64,000 bases of DNA, taken from positions 1,736,001 to 1,800,000 of the forward strand of contig NZ_AFRZ01000001.1 in assembly GCF_000242915.1 (NCBI RefSeq), given 5' to 3'. Position 1 is the first letter of the stretch. Each line of letters starts with the position of its first letter. This document shows, one piece after another, positions 53,910 through 63,680 of the stretch. This DNA is from Sulfurimonas gotlandica GD1. GTDB taxonomy: Bacteria; Campylobacterota; Campylobacteria; Campylobacterales; Sulfurimonadaceae. A program made the translations under genes and the position numbers. The notes beneath the pieces are model-generated. The model had not been told where the DNA came from and ran no database searches. It was given only the letters and a program-made list of their open reading frames with translations.

Positions 53910-54746
53910 ATGGATAAAGAACTAGAAGAAGTCAATAAGTTTTACAATATAGTAATAGAGTTTATCGCTAACTACTCTTTTCAGATTCTCGGTGCCTTAA
54001 TAATAATTATTATTGGTATTTTTGTCTCTAGATATGTTCAAAAATTTGTTTTAAGAGTTATGATAAACAATAAGATAGATGAGACTTTAAGTGGATTTGT
54101 TGCTAATTTTGTAAGATTTTTAGTTGTTGCAATTATGGCAATATTGGCCCTTGGAAAACTGGGCATCTCTATAGCCCCTTTCATAGCTGCTCTTGGTGCA
54201 ATTTCTCTTACAGCTGGACTGGCTCTTCAAGGAAGTGTCTCAAACTTTGCTGCTGGTATTGTGCTTGTTCTTACTAAGCCATTTAAGATAGGTGATACAA
54301 TAACTGTACACGATGTTTATGGAGAAGTGGAAGATATAAAACTTTCATATACATCACTAAGAAATGAAGATGGTGAGCAGATAACTATACCAAACAAGTA
54401 TATGATAGGTGATGTTTTGGTAAATTCATTTTCTTATCGTGTAGTTGAAGGAAATGTCGGTGTGGCTTATGACAGTGATGTTGAAAAAGCAATAAGTACG
54501 ATAAAAGATGTTGTACTCTCTCAAAAAGATGTAAGCAGTGAAAATGAACCGATTGTCGGAGTAGAGAGATTTAACGACAGCTCAGTAGATATAGCTTACA
54601 GATACTGGGCTCCTACAAAGAGTTTTTTTAAAACACAATATGATGTAAATATAAAAGTCTTAAAAGCATTAAACAGTGCAGATATTACAATACCGTTCCC
54701 TCAAAGAGAGATTAGAGTTTTAGGAGAAGATAGTGTTTCAAAATAG
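53910..54746 (+). CDS. mscS: MscS-family mechanosensitive channel
   Basis: A 278-residue inner-membrane channel that opens under membrane tension to release solutes after hypo-osmotic shock. It has three helices: about 17-40, 58-80, and the pore helix AALGAISLTAGLALQGSVSNFAAG. The cytoplasmic beta domain follows (FKIGDTITVHDVYGEVEDI; TIPNKYMIGDVLVNSF). Size and layout match E. coli MscS. A TAGGAGTA ribosome site precedes the ATG. The 3' end overlaps the DoxX gene by 14 bases. Confidence 0.93.
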   Translation: MDKELEEVNKFYNIVIEFIANYSFQILGALIIIIIGIFVSRYVQKFVLRVMINNKIDETLSGFVANFVRFLVVAIMAILALGKLGISIAPFIAALGAISLTAGLALQGSVSNFAAGIVLVLTKPFKIGDTITVHDVYGEVEDIKLSYTSLRNEDGEQITIPNKYMIGDVLVNSFSYRVVEGNVGVAYDSDVEKAISTIKDVVLSQKDVSSENEPIVGVERFNDSSVDIAYRYWAPTKSFFKTQYDVNIKVLKALNSADITIPFPQREIRVLGEDSVSK

Positions 54747-55122
54747 CGATATAGCAAAGTTAATTATTAGACTTAGTCTTGGTATCATGATGTTATTTCA
54801 TGGTGTTGACAAAATCATAAATGGCATAGGTGGCGTAAAGTATCTTACAACAAACGCAGGACTTCCTGAGTTCTTAGCTTATGGAGTTTATGTAGGTGAA
54901 GTAGTAGTGCCTATCTTTATAATCCTTGGACTATATGCTAGAGTTGCTTCAGTAGTTTTAGCTTTAAATATGCTTATGGCTATCTTTTTAGCTCATGGAG
55001 GATCACTACTTGCATTAGGAAAACATGGCGCACCTGTTATTGAACTTCCATTGTTTTATCTGATACTTTCAGTAGCTGTATTTTTACTTGGTTCAGGACG
55101 TTATAGCGTTAATTCTAAGTAA
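54733..55122 (+). CDS. DoxX family membrane protein
   Basis: A 129-residue four-helix membrane protein. IRLSLGIMMLFHGVDKIINGIGGVKYL, GVYVGEVVVPIFIILGLYARVAS and the C-terminal helix are typical of DoxX/YphA-like proteins, whose biochemical role is unsettled. The GTG start lies inside mscS (14-base overlap), after a TAGGAGAAG site. Expression with mscS suggests an envelope-stress role (inference). Confidence 0.85.
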   Translation: MFQNSDIAKLIIRLSLGIMMLFHGVDKIINGIGGVKYLTTNAGLPEFLAYGVYVGEVVVPIFIILGLYARVASVVLALNMLMAIFLAHGGSLLALGKHGAPVIELPLFYLILSVAVFLLGSGRYSVNSK

Positions 55123-55185
55123 TATTTTATACTTTTTACTGTAGAGTTTATATAAAATTTATTTATATAAAGGCTTGGAAAACAA

Positions 55186-58100
55186 ATGTTAAGTAAATCA
55201 AAAATAAGTGGAGTTGTCTGGTATAAATCACTCGGCTTTTCAATCCTTTTTTGGTTTTTACTTTTATCATTAGTTCCTCTGCTTATTATCTCGTATGAGA
55301 GTAATGCAATAAGTGTAAAAAGTTTTAAAGAAGCTGCTTATGAAGACCTGAAACATTCAGTAGAATTAGAAAAAAAGTTTATTGACAACTGGTTTTACTA
55401 TAGGAAAGTTGATATATCAATTTGGTCACAAACTAAAGCAAATATAGATTTTTTAACTCTTCTTATATCGGAATATAAAAATAGTAATAATAACTTAAGT
55501 GAGTTTGTAAAAACTTATAACTATGTAGATATCCGGAATAAAAATCAGAATGACCTGCTAAAACTAGTTAAACATTATGACTATATTTATGACCTGTTTT
55601 TGATTAATGACGAAGGTGATATTCTCTATACAGTAGCTCAAGAAGATGACCTTGGCACTAATCTGCTAGAAGGTGAATATTCTTCAACAAAATTTGCAGC
55701 GTCTTACTCTAAAACAATTAAAGACGGAAAAATTAATTTTTCTGATTTAGAACTTTACAAACCTTCAAATAATGTAATCACAGGCTTTTTAACTGCACCA
55801 TTAGTTGATGATAAAGGTAATCGAGTTGGCGTGATGGCTGTTCAGTTAAAAGCAGAGCGTATCTCTTCACTTTTTAATGATGGAGTTAATAGAACGAGTA
55901 ATTATCTTCTCAGCTCAGATGGATTACTTATAAGTGATATGGCATCTCTAACCGATAGATCTAAAGTTGAAGCTTTGGTTTTAAAAGAGTGGTATATATC
56001 TCACAAGAATGAAGAGTCTCTAGAGACTATGTCTGGTTACAAAAATCCATTTTCACAAGACGTAATAGGAACGTATGATAATGTTGATGTTCTAGGTGTA
56101 AAATGGATACTTTTTAGTGAAATTAATGAAGAAAGTATTTATAAAATTGCAAATAAGGCAACATATAAAGCTTTTATTTTCTTTATAATAACTATGATTA
56201 TCGTTGTGATAGTCGCATTTTTTATATCCCGTCGTATAGTTAAGCCTATTAAATCTCTATTGGATGCCAGTATAAAATTCTCCAGAGGTGAGCGAGATGT
56301 AAGTCTAAATCTTGGGTGTAAAGGGGAAATAGGAGAGCTGGAATCTGCATTTAACATAATGATTTATTCTTTAAAAGAGAATGAAGAACGATTAAAAGAA
56401 CAGACTTCAGAGGCTAAAAAAGCACTACAAGAGCTTGCTGAACAGAAGTTTGCACTTGACGCACACTCTATTGTTGCAATTACAGATGTAAAAGGCACCA
56501 TAACATTTGTAAATGAAAAGTTTATAGAAATCAGCGGGTATCCAAGAGAAGAGTTGATAGGAAAAAACCATCGCCTGCTTAACTCAGGGCTTCATGGTAT
56601 GGAGTTTTGGAATAATATGTATGCAACAGTTTCAAGCGGTAAAATTTGGCATGATGAAGTTTGCAATATTGCAAAAGATGGACATTTTTACTGGGTAGAT
56701 ACAACTATAGTTCCATTTATGAATGAAAATAACAAACCAAAGAGTTATGTAGCAATTCGAACTGATATAACAGATAAAAAAGCTGCAGAGTTAGAACTTA
56801 TAGAAGCAAATGAGATTGCAGAGGAAAGTGTAAAAGCAAAATCAGAGTTTTTAGCAACTATGTCTCATGAGATAAGAACGCCAATGAACGGTGTTATAGG
56901 TATGCTTGGTTTACTTATGAATACTAAACTTGATGAGACTCAAAGGCGTCAAGCATCTTTGGCTGAGGGCAGTGCAAAAGCACTTCTAACTCTCATAAAC
57001 GATATTTTAGATTTTTCTAAACTTGAAGCAGAAAAGATGGAGCTAGATAATATTGATTTTAACCTTCGTGACGAACTGGAAACTTTTAGAGATACTATAG
57101 CAATTAAAGCTCAAGAAAAAGGTATTGAAGTCATCCTAGATACAAGTGATATAAAAACAGATATCATAAATGCGGATTTAGGTCGAATACGTCAAATACT
57201 TTTTAATATCGTAGGTAATGCGGTTAAGTTCACATCAAAAGGTCATGTTCTTATAAAAGCAAGTTTGACTCTAGTAGACAAGGTAAATGCAAGGTTAATT
57301 CTAAAGATGTCAGACACTGGAATCGGTATACCTAACGATAAGCTGGATAGACTTTTTGAATCATTTTCTCAAGTAGATGCATCTACCACAAGAAAGTATG
57401 GGGGAACGGGACTTGGTCTTGCTATTGTGCAAAAGTTATGTTCTTTGATGGGTGGCAAGATAGACGTTAAAAGTGATTTAGGACATGGAAGTACATTCAC
57501 TGTTGATATTGGTGTAAAACTTAGCAAAAGTTCATCGTTGGTAAAAACACCAATTGCAGATAATATTGAGTTCGATAAAAACACAAAAGTCTTATTGGTT
57601 GAGGATAACCAAACAAATCAAATTGTCGCACAAGGAATTTTAAATAGTTTTGGGCTAAATGCGGATGTGGCCAATAATGGTATAGAAGCTCTTGAACTAC
57701 TAAAAGACTCTGCTAAAAAGTATGATGTTGTTTTGATGGACTGCCAGATGCCAGAACTAGATGGCTATGATACAACAAGGGCTATTAGAGATGCAAAAGC
57801 AGGAAAAGCATATATATCAATACCAATTATTGCAATGACTGCAAATGCTATGGCTGGAGATAAAGAAAAGTGCAGTATTGCCGGGATGGATGATTATTTA
57901 TCGAAACCTTTAGATCCAGAGTTACTCAGAAGCACTCTCGCTAAGTGGTTATTGAAAAAAGATAAAGTAGAAAACAATAGCAAGAAAGAGCTCTTATTAT
58001 GGGATGAGAAAAATGCTTTAAATCGCCTTGGAGGTTCTGAAAAACTTCTAAAAAAAGTATTGCTGATCTTTGCAGATGATATACAAAACTCACTAAAATC

Positions 58101-58569
58101 TCTAAAAGAGGCAATAGAGAAAAAAGATGACTCAGGTATAAAACTTCATTCACACTCTATAAAAGGTTCATGTGGAAATGTGAGTGCAATGAAGATGGAG
58201 CAAATGGCTAGAGAGATAGAGTTAAATGAGTCTGAGTTTAAAGAAGAAGAACTTCACGAAAAGTTTCAAGAACTGCAAAAAAATGCATCTGAATTGTTGA
58301 GAGTTTTAGATGAGTATATTAAAAAAGATGCCAGTTTGCACAATATAGAAAAAAAACTTAGCGAACTAGAGATAATTAAAATAATGCTATTCCTAAAAGA
58401 AGAGTTGAAAAAAGGCTCATATATTGATACTGGCAGTATGGATATTTTTAACATAAGTATAGATGAAGCAAGAGATTTAAAGTTGAAGAAGTTAAAAAAA
58501 GAGATAGACAGTTTTTTGACAGATGAAGCATTAGTGACAATAGATGATATTTTAAATCAAGTGATGTAA
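55186..58569 (+). CDS. Hybrid sensor kinase (dCache-HAMP-PAS-HisKA-HATPase-REC-HPt)
   Basis: An 1127-residue membrane kinase. Helix about 14-37, a periplasmic double-Cache-type domain (about 40-320; YDLFLINDEGDILYTVA; GVMAVQLKAERISSLF), helix about 325-346, HAMP, PAS with PAC (about 425-545; FVNEKFIEISGYPREELIGKNHRL), HisKA (His in [13 protein letters not shown] near 561) and HATPase (DTGIGIPND; GGTGLGLAIV). The receiver (VLLVEDNQTNQIV; Asp in VLMDCQMPELDG near 851) precedes an HPt domain (His in LHSHSIKGSCGNVSA near 986). The final ~90 residues are helical and unassigned. The HPt suggests a phosphorelay to the REC-GGDEF at 62043. Upstream, repeated TTTATATAAA stretches are a likely promoter area. 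Confidence 0.92.
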   Translation: MLSKSKISGVVWYKSLGFSILFWFLLLSLVPLLIISYESNAISVKSFKEAAYEDLKHSVELEKKFIDNWFYYRKVDISIWSQTKANIDFLTLLISEYKNSNNNLSEFVKTYNYVDIRNKNQNDLLKLVKHYDYIYDLFLINDEGDILYTVAQEDDLGTNLLEGEYSSTKFAASYSKTIKDGKINFSDLELYKPSNNVITGFLTAPLVDDKGNRVGVMAVQLKAERISSLFNDGVNRTSNYLLSSDGLLISDMASLTDRSKVEALVLKEWYISHKNEESLETMSGYKNPFSQDVIGTYDNVDVLGVKWILFSEINEESIYKIANKATYKAFIFFIITMIIVVIVAFFISRRIVKPIKSLLDASIKFSRGERDVSLNLGCKGEIGELESAFNIMIYSLKENEERLKEQTSEAKKALQELAEQKFALDAHSIVAITDVKGTITFVNEKFIEISGYPREELIGKNHRLLNSGLHGMEFWNNMYATVSSGKIWHDEVCNIAKDGHFYWVDTTIVPFMNENNKPKSYVAIRTDITDKKAAELELIEANEIAEESVKAKSEFLATMSHEIRTPMNGVIGMLGLLMNTKLDETQRRQASLAEGSAKALLTLINDILDFSKLEAEKMELDNIDFNLRDELETFRDTIAIKAQEKGIEVILDTSDIKTDIINADLGRIRQILFNIVGNAVKFTSKGHVLIKASLTLVDKVNARLILKMSDTGIGIPNDKLDRLFESFSQVDASTTRKYGGTGLGLAIVQKLCSLMGGKIDVKSDLGHGSTFTVDIGVKLSKSSSLVKTPIADNIEFDKNTKVLLVEDNQTNQIVAQGILNSFGLNADVANNGIEALELLKDSAKKYDVVLMDCQMPELDGYDTTRAIRDAKAGKAYISIPIIAMTANAMAGDKEKCSIAGMDDYLSKPLDPELLRSTLAKWLLKKDKVENNSKKELLLWDEKNALNRLGGSEKLLKKVLLIFADDIQNSLKSLKEAIEKKDDSGIKLHSHSIKGSCGNVSAMKMEQMAREIELNESEFKEEELHEKFQELQKNASELLRVLDEYIKKDASLHNIEKKLSELEIIKIMLFLKEELKKGSYIDTGSMDIFNISIDEARDLKLKKLKKEIDSFLTDEALVTIDDILNQVM

Positions 58570-58572
58570 ATT

Positions 58573-59742
58573 ATGAAGTTAATGTTTAAGATTACTGCTG
58601 TTTTATTCTTTATGATATTAATCTTTGTGATATATAGCAGTTATTTAAAGAAAGATAACGGTGTTGAAGATAATAAGATAATCCTTGGTCAATCATGTGC
58701 CATGACTGGCTCAGCAACTGACCTTGGAAGATCAATTCACAATGGAGCACTTGCTTATTTTAAATATATAAACTCAATAGGTGGAGTTCATGGCAGAAAA
58801 ATTGAACTAATCACTTATGATGATAAGTATGAACCTTCACTCGCTAAAGAAAATAGTTTAAGACTCATCAAAAAAGATAAGGTATTTGCACTTTTTGGAG
58901 AGATGGGATCTCCTACTTCAAAAGTTGTTTTAGACGTAGTCAATAAATACAAAGTTCCTTTTTTAACCCCATATAGCGGAGCAGAATTTTTACGAAAACC
59001 TTTCAACCCTTTAGTAGTGAACTTTAGAGCAAGTTACTATGCAGAAACTGAGGCATTAGTGAAGTATTTAGTAGATGACCTTAAGATGAATAATATTGCA
59101 GTATTTTATCAAAATGACAGTTATGGAAAGGCTGGACTCAGAGGGACAGAGATTGCGCTAAAAAAAAGAAGATTGAGGCTTAGTGCAAAAGGAGCTTATG
59201 TGAGAAATACACTCTCAATAACGACAGCTTTGAATTTTATTAAAAGAGTGAAACCCCAAGCTGTTATTATGGTTGGAGTGAATAAGCCTAGCATCAAATT
59301 TATAAAACGTGCCAAGAAAGAGGGACTTGTAAATACAATATTTGCAGCTATTTCTGCCATAGGAAGCGAGATTTTAGCTAAAGAGTTAAAAGGTAATACA
59401 GATAATATCGTTATTTCACAAGTTGTTCCTTTAGCATGTAATATATCTAACGCAGCAGTTGCAGAGTATAAAGAGATACTTGAAAAGTATTCTCCTGATA
59501 AGAGTTGTAATTTTATCTCTTTAGAAGGTTTTTTAAGTGCGAAGCTTGTCGTTGAAGCACTTAAGTTAAATGGAGAGTCACTAACAAGAAAGAGTTTTAT
59601 ACGTAGCTTTGAGCAGTTGCCAAATAATGCTTTACATGGTATAGAGATTGGTCTTTCACCAAATGATCATCAAGCTATGGATAGCATCTATCTTACAACC
59701 TTTAAAAATGGTGAGCTAGTAGCAATAGAGGAAAAGAAGTAG
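58573..59742 (+). CDS. Branched-chain-amino-acid-type periplasmic binding protein
   Basis: A 389-residue protein of the Leu/Ile/Val-binding (Peripla_BP_6) fold. An N-terminal hydrophobic segment (ITAVLFFMILIFVIYSSYL) lacks an obvious cleavage site and may act as a membrane anchor. The fold signatures IILGQSCAMTGSATDLGRSIHNGALAYFKYIN and GGVHGRKIELITYDDKYEP are clear. No permease or ATPase accompanies it. It lies between two hybrid kinases (3-base gap before, none after), so it is probably a ligand-presenting sensor subunit, as in other kinase systems with a dedicated binding protein (inference). Confidence 0.85.
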   Translation: MKLMFKITAVLFFMILIFVIYSSYLKKDNGVEDNKIILGQSCAMTGSATDLGRSIHNGALAYFKYINSIGGVHGRKIELITYDDKYEPSLAKENSLRLIKKDKVFALFGEMGSPTSKVVLDVVNKYKVPFLTPYSGAEFLRKPFNPLVVNFRASYYAETEALVKYLVDDLKMNNIAVFYQNDSYGKAGLRGTEIALKKRRLRLSAKGAYVRNTLSITTALNFIKRVKPQAVIMVGVNKPSIKFIKRAKKEGLVNTIFAAISAIGSEILAKELKGNTDNIVISQVVPLACNISNAAVAEYKEILEKYSPDKSCNFISLEGFLSAKLVVEALKLNGESLTRKSFIRSFEQLPNNALHGIEIGLSPNDHQAMDSIYLTTFKNGELVAIEEKK

Positions 59743-61944
59743 ATGAATTTTTTAGATAGATTAACACTTAATGTAAAACTTAACATACTTATATTTATGA
59801 CTGCTTTTTCTATTTTAATAGTCACTGCTCTATCTTTTTATATTCGCTATGAAAATAGAAATATAACAGACAGTATATATCAAAACCATATTGAACCTTT
59901 GGTGACCTTGGAAGAGATTAAAGATATATACAATATCAATATTCTTGACACAATTAATGAAGAAAAAATAGGTAATATCTCAAAAGATGAAGCAATTGAA
60001 GTCTTGACATTGGCTAAAGAGTTACTAGAAAAAAAATGGAATCAGTTTGCACTAAAAGAGATAGACGATGAAGAAAAAGAACTTTTTGCCTACTCAAAAA
60101 GAGAGTTTATAAAGATTGTAAAAATATTAAAAAACAACGAGAGTGCTAATGATGAAGAACATAATGAAAATATTGTAAAACTAAAAGATATTATTAGTTA
60201 TGCCAATATTGAGTTGAATGAATATATAAGGTTTCAGCTAGCTCTTGCATACAAAAAAAAGGTGAATTCTGATTATAAATATCTTCAACTAATCATATAT
60301 GCTTCTATTTTTATTCTTCTGATGGCTACTCTTTTTTACTTGTTTGCTGTGAAGATTAAAAATAATATTAATACACTAAGCAGAGAATTAGTTGAAGCTA
60401 AGGAGATAGCAGAAGAGAGTGTTAAAACTAAAGCAATATTTTTGGCAAGTATGTCTCATGATATAAGAACTCCAATGAATGGTGTAATTGGGATGCTTGG
60501 TCTCTTAATGAACTCAAAATTGGATGACACTCAGAAGCACCAAGCATCTCTGGCTAAAAGTAGTGCAAAAGCACTTCTTAGTCTTATAAATGATATTTTA
60601 GATTTTTCAAAAGTTGAGGCTGGAAAGATGGATTTAGAATATATTGATTTTAACATTCGTGATGAGCTTGGAGACTTTGCAGAAGGGATCGCTTTTAGAG
60701 CACAGGAAAAAGGTGTTGAACTTATTTTAGAAGTTACAGATATTGAACAAAATATGATAAAAGCAGATCCAGGACGAATCCGACAAATACTCTCTAATAT
60801 AGTAGGTAACTCCATTAAGTTTACATCCGAAGGATTTATTGCGATTAAAGCAATCTTGGATGTTACAGAACCTACAGATGCAAGATTGATTATTGAGATG
60901 TCTGATAGTGGAATAGGCATTCCAGAAGATAAAATAGATACTCTCTTTGACTCTTTCTCCCAGGTAGATGCATCTACTACAAGAAAGTATGGCGGGACTG
61001 GGCTTGGACTGGCTATTGTTGAAAAATTGTGTGAGCTAATGAATGGTAAAGTGGAAGTTAAAAGTGATTTTGGAAAAGGAAGTATATTTACTATAGATAT
61101 TAGTGTAGAACTTAGTCAAGACAGATCTTTAGCTATTCCTCATAACTCGGTTAAAGATAAAAAGATTTTAATTATAGATGATTCAAAATTCAGTATAGAA
61201 GCCATGAAAAAACAACTCCAACACTGGGGAATGAAAGTTTACAGCGCGATTGATTCCAAAGAAGCATTAAAAATGTTACAAGATGATAGTTTTGATATAG
61301 CATTTATAGATAGAGTGATACCAGATATGAATAGCGAAGAACTTGCTAAAACAATTAGAAAGAACACTGCATATAGTAGTATGAAAATTATTATGATGAC
61401 TTCGCTTATAGATAGAGTAGATGCCATTAGCTATCGTAATATTGGGATAGATGGTTTTTTCCCAAAACCTGCTACTACTAAAGATCTTTTTAAAGCTCTT
61501 GATACTCTTTTTAAAGATGATAATTTCTTCAGCAGTGAAAATATTGAAGAAGAGCAAGACCCTATATTTGAAAGTAATATATTACTAGTTGAAGATAACA
61601 TCACTAATCAGCTTGTCGCAAATGGGATGTTAGAGGACTTTGGACTTGAAGCAGACATAGCAAATAATGGTATTGAGGCTTTAGAGATGTTAAATAGCTC
61701 TTCTAAAAAATATAACCTTATTTTTATGGATTGTCAGATGCCAGAGCTTGATGGATATGGTGCAACTCAAGCTATCAGAGCTGAGCAGGCTGGAGAGAGA
61801 TATACAAATATACCGATTATCGCTATGACTGCAAATGCTATGCAAGGTGATCAAGAGAAGTGTAGGTCTGCCGGTATGAGTGATTATCTTGCTAAGCCAA
61901 TAGATAAAGAATTGTTGAAAAATATACTTCTTAAATGGCTGTAA
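59743..61944 (+). CDS. Hybrid sensor kinase (TM-HisKA-HATPase-REC-REC)
   Basis: A 733-residue membrane kinase. Helix about 13-33, a helical periplasmic region (about 35-178), and helix about 182-205. HisKA follows with His in ASMSHDIRTPMNG near 239 (D replaces the common E after the His), then HATPase (DSGIGIPED; GGTGLGLAIV), receiver 1 (ILIIDDSKFSIEAM; Asp in IAFIDRVIPDMN) and receiver 2 (ILLVEDNITNQLVANG; Asp in LIFMDCQMPELDG). The region from the coiled coil through HisKA is nearly the same as in the kinase at 55186, so one is a duplicate of the other with a different sensor. It starts right at the stop of the binding-protein gene. Confidence 0.92.
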   Translation: MNFLDRLTLNVKLNILIFMTAFSILIVTALSFYIRYENRNITDSIYQNHIEPLVTLEEIKDIYNINILDTINEEKIGNISKDEAIEVLTLAKELLEKKWNQFALKEIDDEEKELFAYSKREFIKIVKILKNNESANDEEHNENIVKLKDIISYANIELNEYIRFQLALAYKKKVNSDYKYLQLIIYASIFILLMATLFYLFAVKIKNNINTLSRELVEAKEIAEESVKTKAIFLASMSHDIRTPMNGVIGMLGLLMNSKLDDTQKHQASLAKSSAKALLSLINDILDFSKVEAGKMDLEYIDFNIRDELGDFAEGIAFRAQEKGVELILEVTDIEQNMIKADPGRIRQILSNIVGNSIKFTSEGFIAIKAILDVTEPTDARLIIEMSDSGIGIPEDKIDTLFDSFSQVDASTTRKYGGTGLGLAIVEKLCELMNGKVEVKSDFGKGSIFTIDISVELSQDRSLAIPHNSVKDKKILIIDDSKFSIEAMKKQLQHWGMKVYSAIDSKEALKMLQDDSFDIAFIDRVIPDMNSEELAKTIRKNTAYSSMKIIMMTSLIDRVDAISYRNIGIDGFFPKPATTKDLFKALDTLFKDDNFFSSENIEEEQDPIFESNILLVEDNITNQLVANGMLEDFGLEADIANNGIEALEMLNSSSKKYNLIFMDCQMPELDGYGATQAIRAEQAGERYTNIPIIAMTANAMQGDQEKCRSAGMSDYLAKPIDKELLKNILLKWL

Positions 61945-62017
61945 GCAATATGTAATTACATACTTTTCAAATATTTGATTAAGAAACTATTAAGAGTAAG
62001 CCTAGTAAGCTTTACAC

Positions 62018-62023
62018 TATAAA
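62018..62023 (+). promoter_or_regulatory. -10 element for the terminal REC-GGDEF gene
   Basis: TATAAA (in ACACTATAAAAATT) in the 98-base gap after the kinase gene, 19 bases before the ATG at 62043. An AAAGGG ribosome site follows. This suggests the GGDEF gene can be transcribed on its own. Confidence 0.35.
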
Positions 62024-62042
62024 AATTAAGTAAAGGGTATGA

Positions 62043-62921
62043 ATGAAAGAAAAAGCAGTTGTATTAATTGTTGATGATGTGGCATCAAATGTACAAATAC
62101 TTGCTGAAGTATTGAAAGATGAGTACCATATAAAAGTAGCGGTAGACGGCAGAAGTGCGATAGAACTAAGTACTAAAAAGCCATACCCTGACTTGATTTT
62201 ACTTGATGTAAATATGCCTGATATGGATGGATACGACGTACTACGAGAATTAAAAAGATGTGTTGGGAGTGATAGTGTTCCAGTTATTTTTGTGACAGGC
62301 AACGATACTGAAGAAGACGAAGAAAAAGGTCTCCTCTTAGGCGCAGTTGATTATATTAAAAAACCGATACATCCAGCTATAGTAAAAGCGAGAGTTAGAA
62401 CTCAGGTAACACTTAAAAAACAGAGAGATGAGCTTATCTACAATGCTGTGCATGACCAACTCACAGGTCTTTATAACCGCAATCACTTAGTTTTAGAAGG
62501 AGAGAGAAAATTCTCAAGAGCATTTAGAAAAAATGATAAGTTGAGTGTTATGATGATTGATATAGATCACTTTAAAATAGTAAATGATACTCATGGACAT
62601 TTAACTGGAGATCTGGTTTTAAAAGAGGTAGCATCTCTGCTTATTCAGGATAATAGAACTGAGGACTTTAGTGCAAGATTTGGCGGAGAAGAGTTTATAG
62701 TCGTTCTGGATGGCTGCTCAAAAGAAGACGCAAAAGAAAAAGCAGAGACTCTTAGAAAAAAGATTGAAGAGTTAAATCCGGCTGATATAAAAGTAACTGC
62801 CAGTTTTGGAATTAGTGAGTTAAATAAAGAACACAATAGTTTCGAGTCTCTTTTAAGAGCAGCAGATTCAGCACTATATTCTGCAAAAAGCAGTGGGCGA
62901 AACTGCGTCGTAGTAGCTTAA
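62043..62921 (+). CDS. REC-GGDEF response regulator (diguanylate cyclase)
   Basis: A 292-residue cytoplasmic protein. Receiver about 1-120 (VVLIVDDVASNVQILAEVL; Asp in LILLDVNMPDMDG; Lys in YIKKPIHPA). GGDEF about 130-292 with GGEEF near 216 and an RTED I-site five residues before it, so product feedback is expected. It is the likely output of sensory cassette B. Same architecture as the protein at 20739, which lacks the I-site. Confidence 0.93.
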   Translation: MKEKAVVLIVDDVASNVQILAEVLKDEYHIKVAVDGRSAIELSTKKPYPDLILLDVNMPDMDGYDVLRELKRCVGSDSVPVIFVTGNDTEEDEEKGLLLGAVDYIKKPIHPAIVKARVRTQVTLKKQRDELIYNAVHDQLTGLYNRNHLVLEGERKFSRAFRKNDKLSVMMIDIDHFKIVNDTHGHLTGDLVLKEVASLLIQDNRTEDFSARFGGEEFIVVLDGCSKEDAKEKAETLRKKIEELNPADIKVTASFGISELNKEHNSFESLLRAADSALYSAKSSGRNCVVVA

Positions 62922-62929
62922 AAAAGCTT

Positions 62930-63487
62930 CTAAGGATGAGGAACTTTCAGTTTAGAGTTTAGACTCCATCCAATAATAGCCATTAAAACAATAACTGCTA
63001 TTGCAGGTAAAATATTATAAGCGTGTGTGAGATATACTAACCAGAGTAAAATCGCTCCAAGAGGAGTTGGTACGCCTGTAAAATATTTAGATACTTCTCC
63101 AGCATCTGTATTAATATTAAAATGTATAAGTCTTCTAAGTCCTGATATAACATAGTAGATGCTAACAACAGCAGCAAGAATTGTCCAGATGCCAGAGAGT
63201 GAAGTAGAGTAAACTGCTTGAAAGATTAAAAATACAGGAACAAGTACGAAACTTAAAAAGTCTGCAAAACTGTCCAGTTGAACACCAAACTCATTTGATA
63301 ATTTGTATTTTCTGGCAATTTTACCGTCAAAAATATCAAAAGCACCGCCAATCCATGCTAAAACAATTGCTAAAATAAAATTGTTTTGAGTAATGAAGTA
63401 AGTTGCAAGAAGACCGGCTGTAATATTTACAAAAGTAAAAAGATTTGCCAGATTAAAGTGAGAAGTTGCTTGGTATAAAAATTTCAT
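62930..63487 (-). CDS. pssA: CDP-alcohol phosphatidyltransferase, probably PssA
   Basis: A 185-residue integral membrane enzyme. The CDP-alcohol phosphotransferase signature is complete: DIFDGKIARKYKLSNEFGVQ, then LDSFADFLSF (D-G-x2-A-R...G-x3-D-x3-D). The segment SGLRRLIHFNINTD followed by YFTGVPTPLGA is the pattern of bacterial type II phosphatidylserine synthases, which join serine to CDP-diacylglycerol. The substrate alcohol is inferred from that similarity. It is convergent with the REC-GGDEF gene. Confidence 0.85.
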   Translation of the reverse strand: MKFLYQATSHFNLANLFTFVNITAGLLATYFITQNNFILAIVLAWIGGAFDIFDGKIARKYKLSNEFGVQLDSFADFLSFVLVPVFLIFQAVYSTSLSGIWTILAAVVSIYYVISGLRRLIHFNINTDAGEVSKYFTGVPTPLGAILLWLVYLTHAYNILPAIAVIVLMAIIGWSLNSKLKVPHP

Positions 63488-63591
63488 AAATTACCTTGAG
63501 TGAAGTTCTGGCGTAATTATATCTCTTATCATGCTATTAATCAATTTTTTATATCTTAATTTGTAGTAAAATAGTAAATATATAATAATTA

Positions 63592-63620
63592 TTAATAATG
63601 ATAACTTTTATCATTATTAA
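63592..63620. promoter_or_regulatory. Long perfect inverted repeat upstream of the porin-like gene
   Basis: TTAATAATGATA, a 5-base ACTTT centre, and TATCATTATTAA: a perfect 12-bp inverted repeat. Its ATAATGATA/TATCATTAT core resembles Fur-box half sites. A protein-binding operator is more likely than a terminator because no gene ends just upstream on the plus strand. Confidence 0.5.
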
Positions 63621-63633
63621 GATGCTTCTAAGT

Positions 63634-63648
63634 TGATATCTATTATCA
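63634..63648 (+). promoter_or_regulatory. Fur-box-like 7-1-7 sequence
   Basis: TGATATCTATTATCA matches the Fur-box core TGATAATNATTATCA at 12 of 14 defined positions. It lies 33 bases before the ATG at 63681, within the expected promoter region. Confidence 0.5.
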
Positions 63649-63680
63649 TTTGAATAAGACAATATAAAGACGGACTAAAA

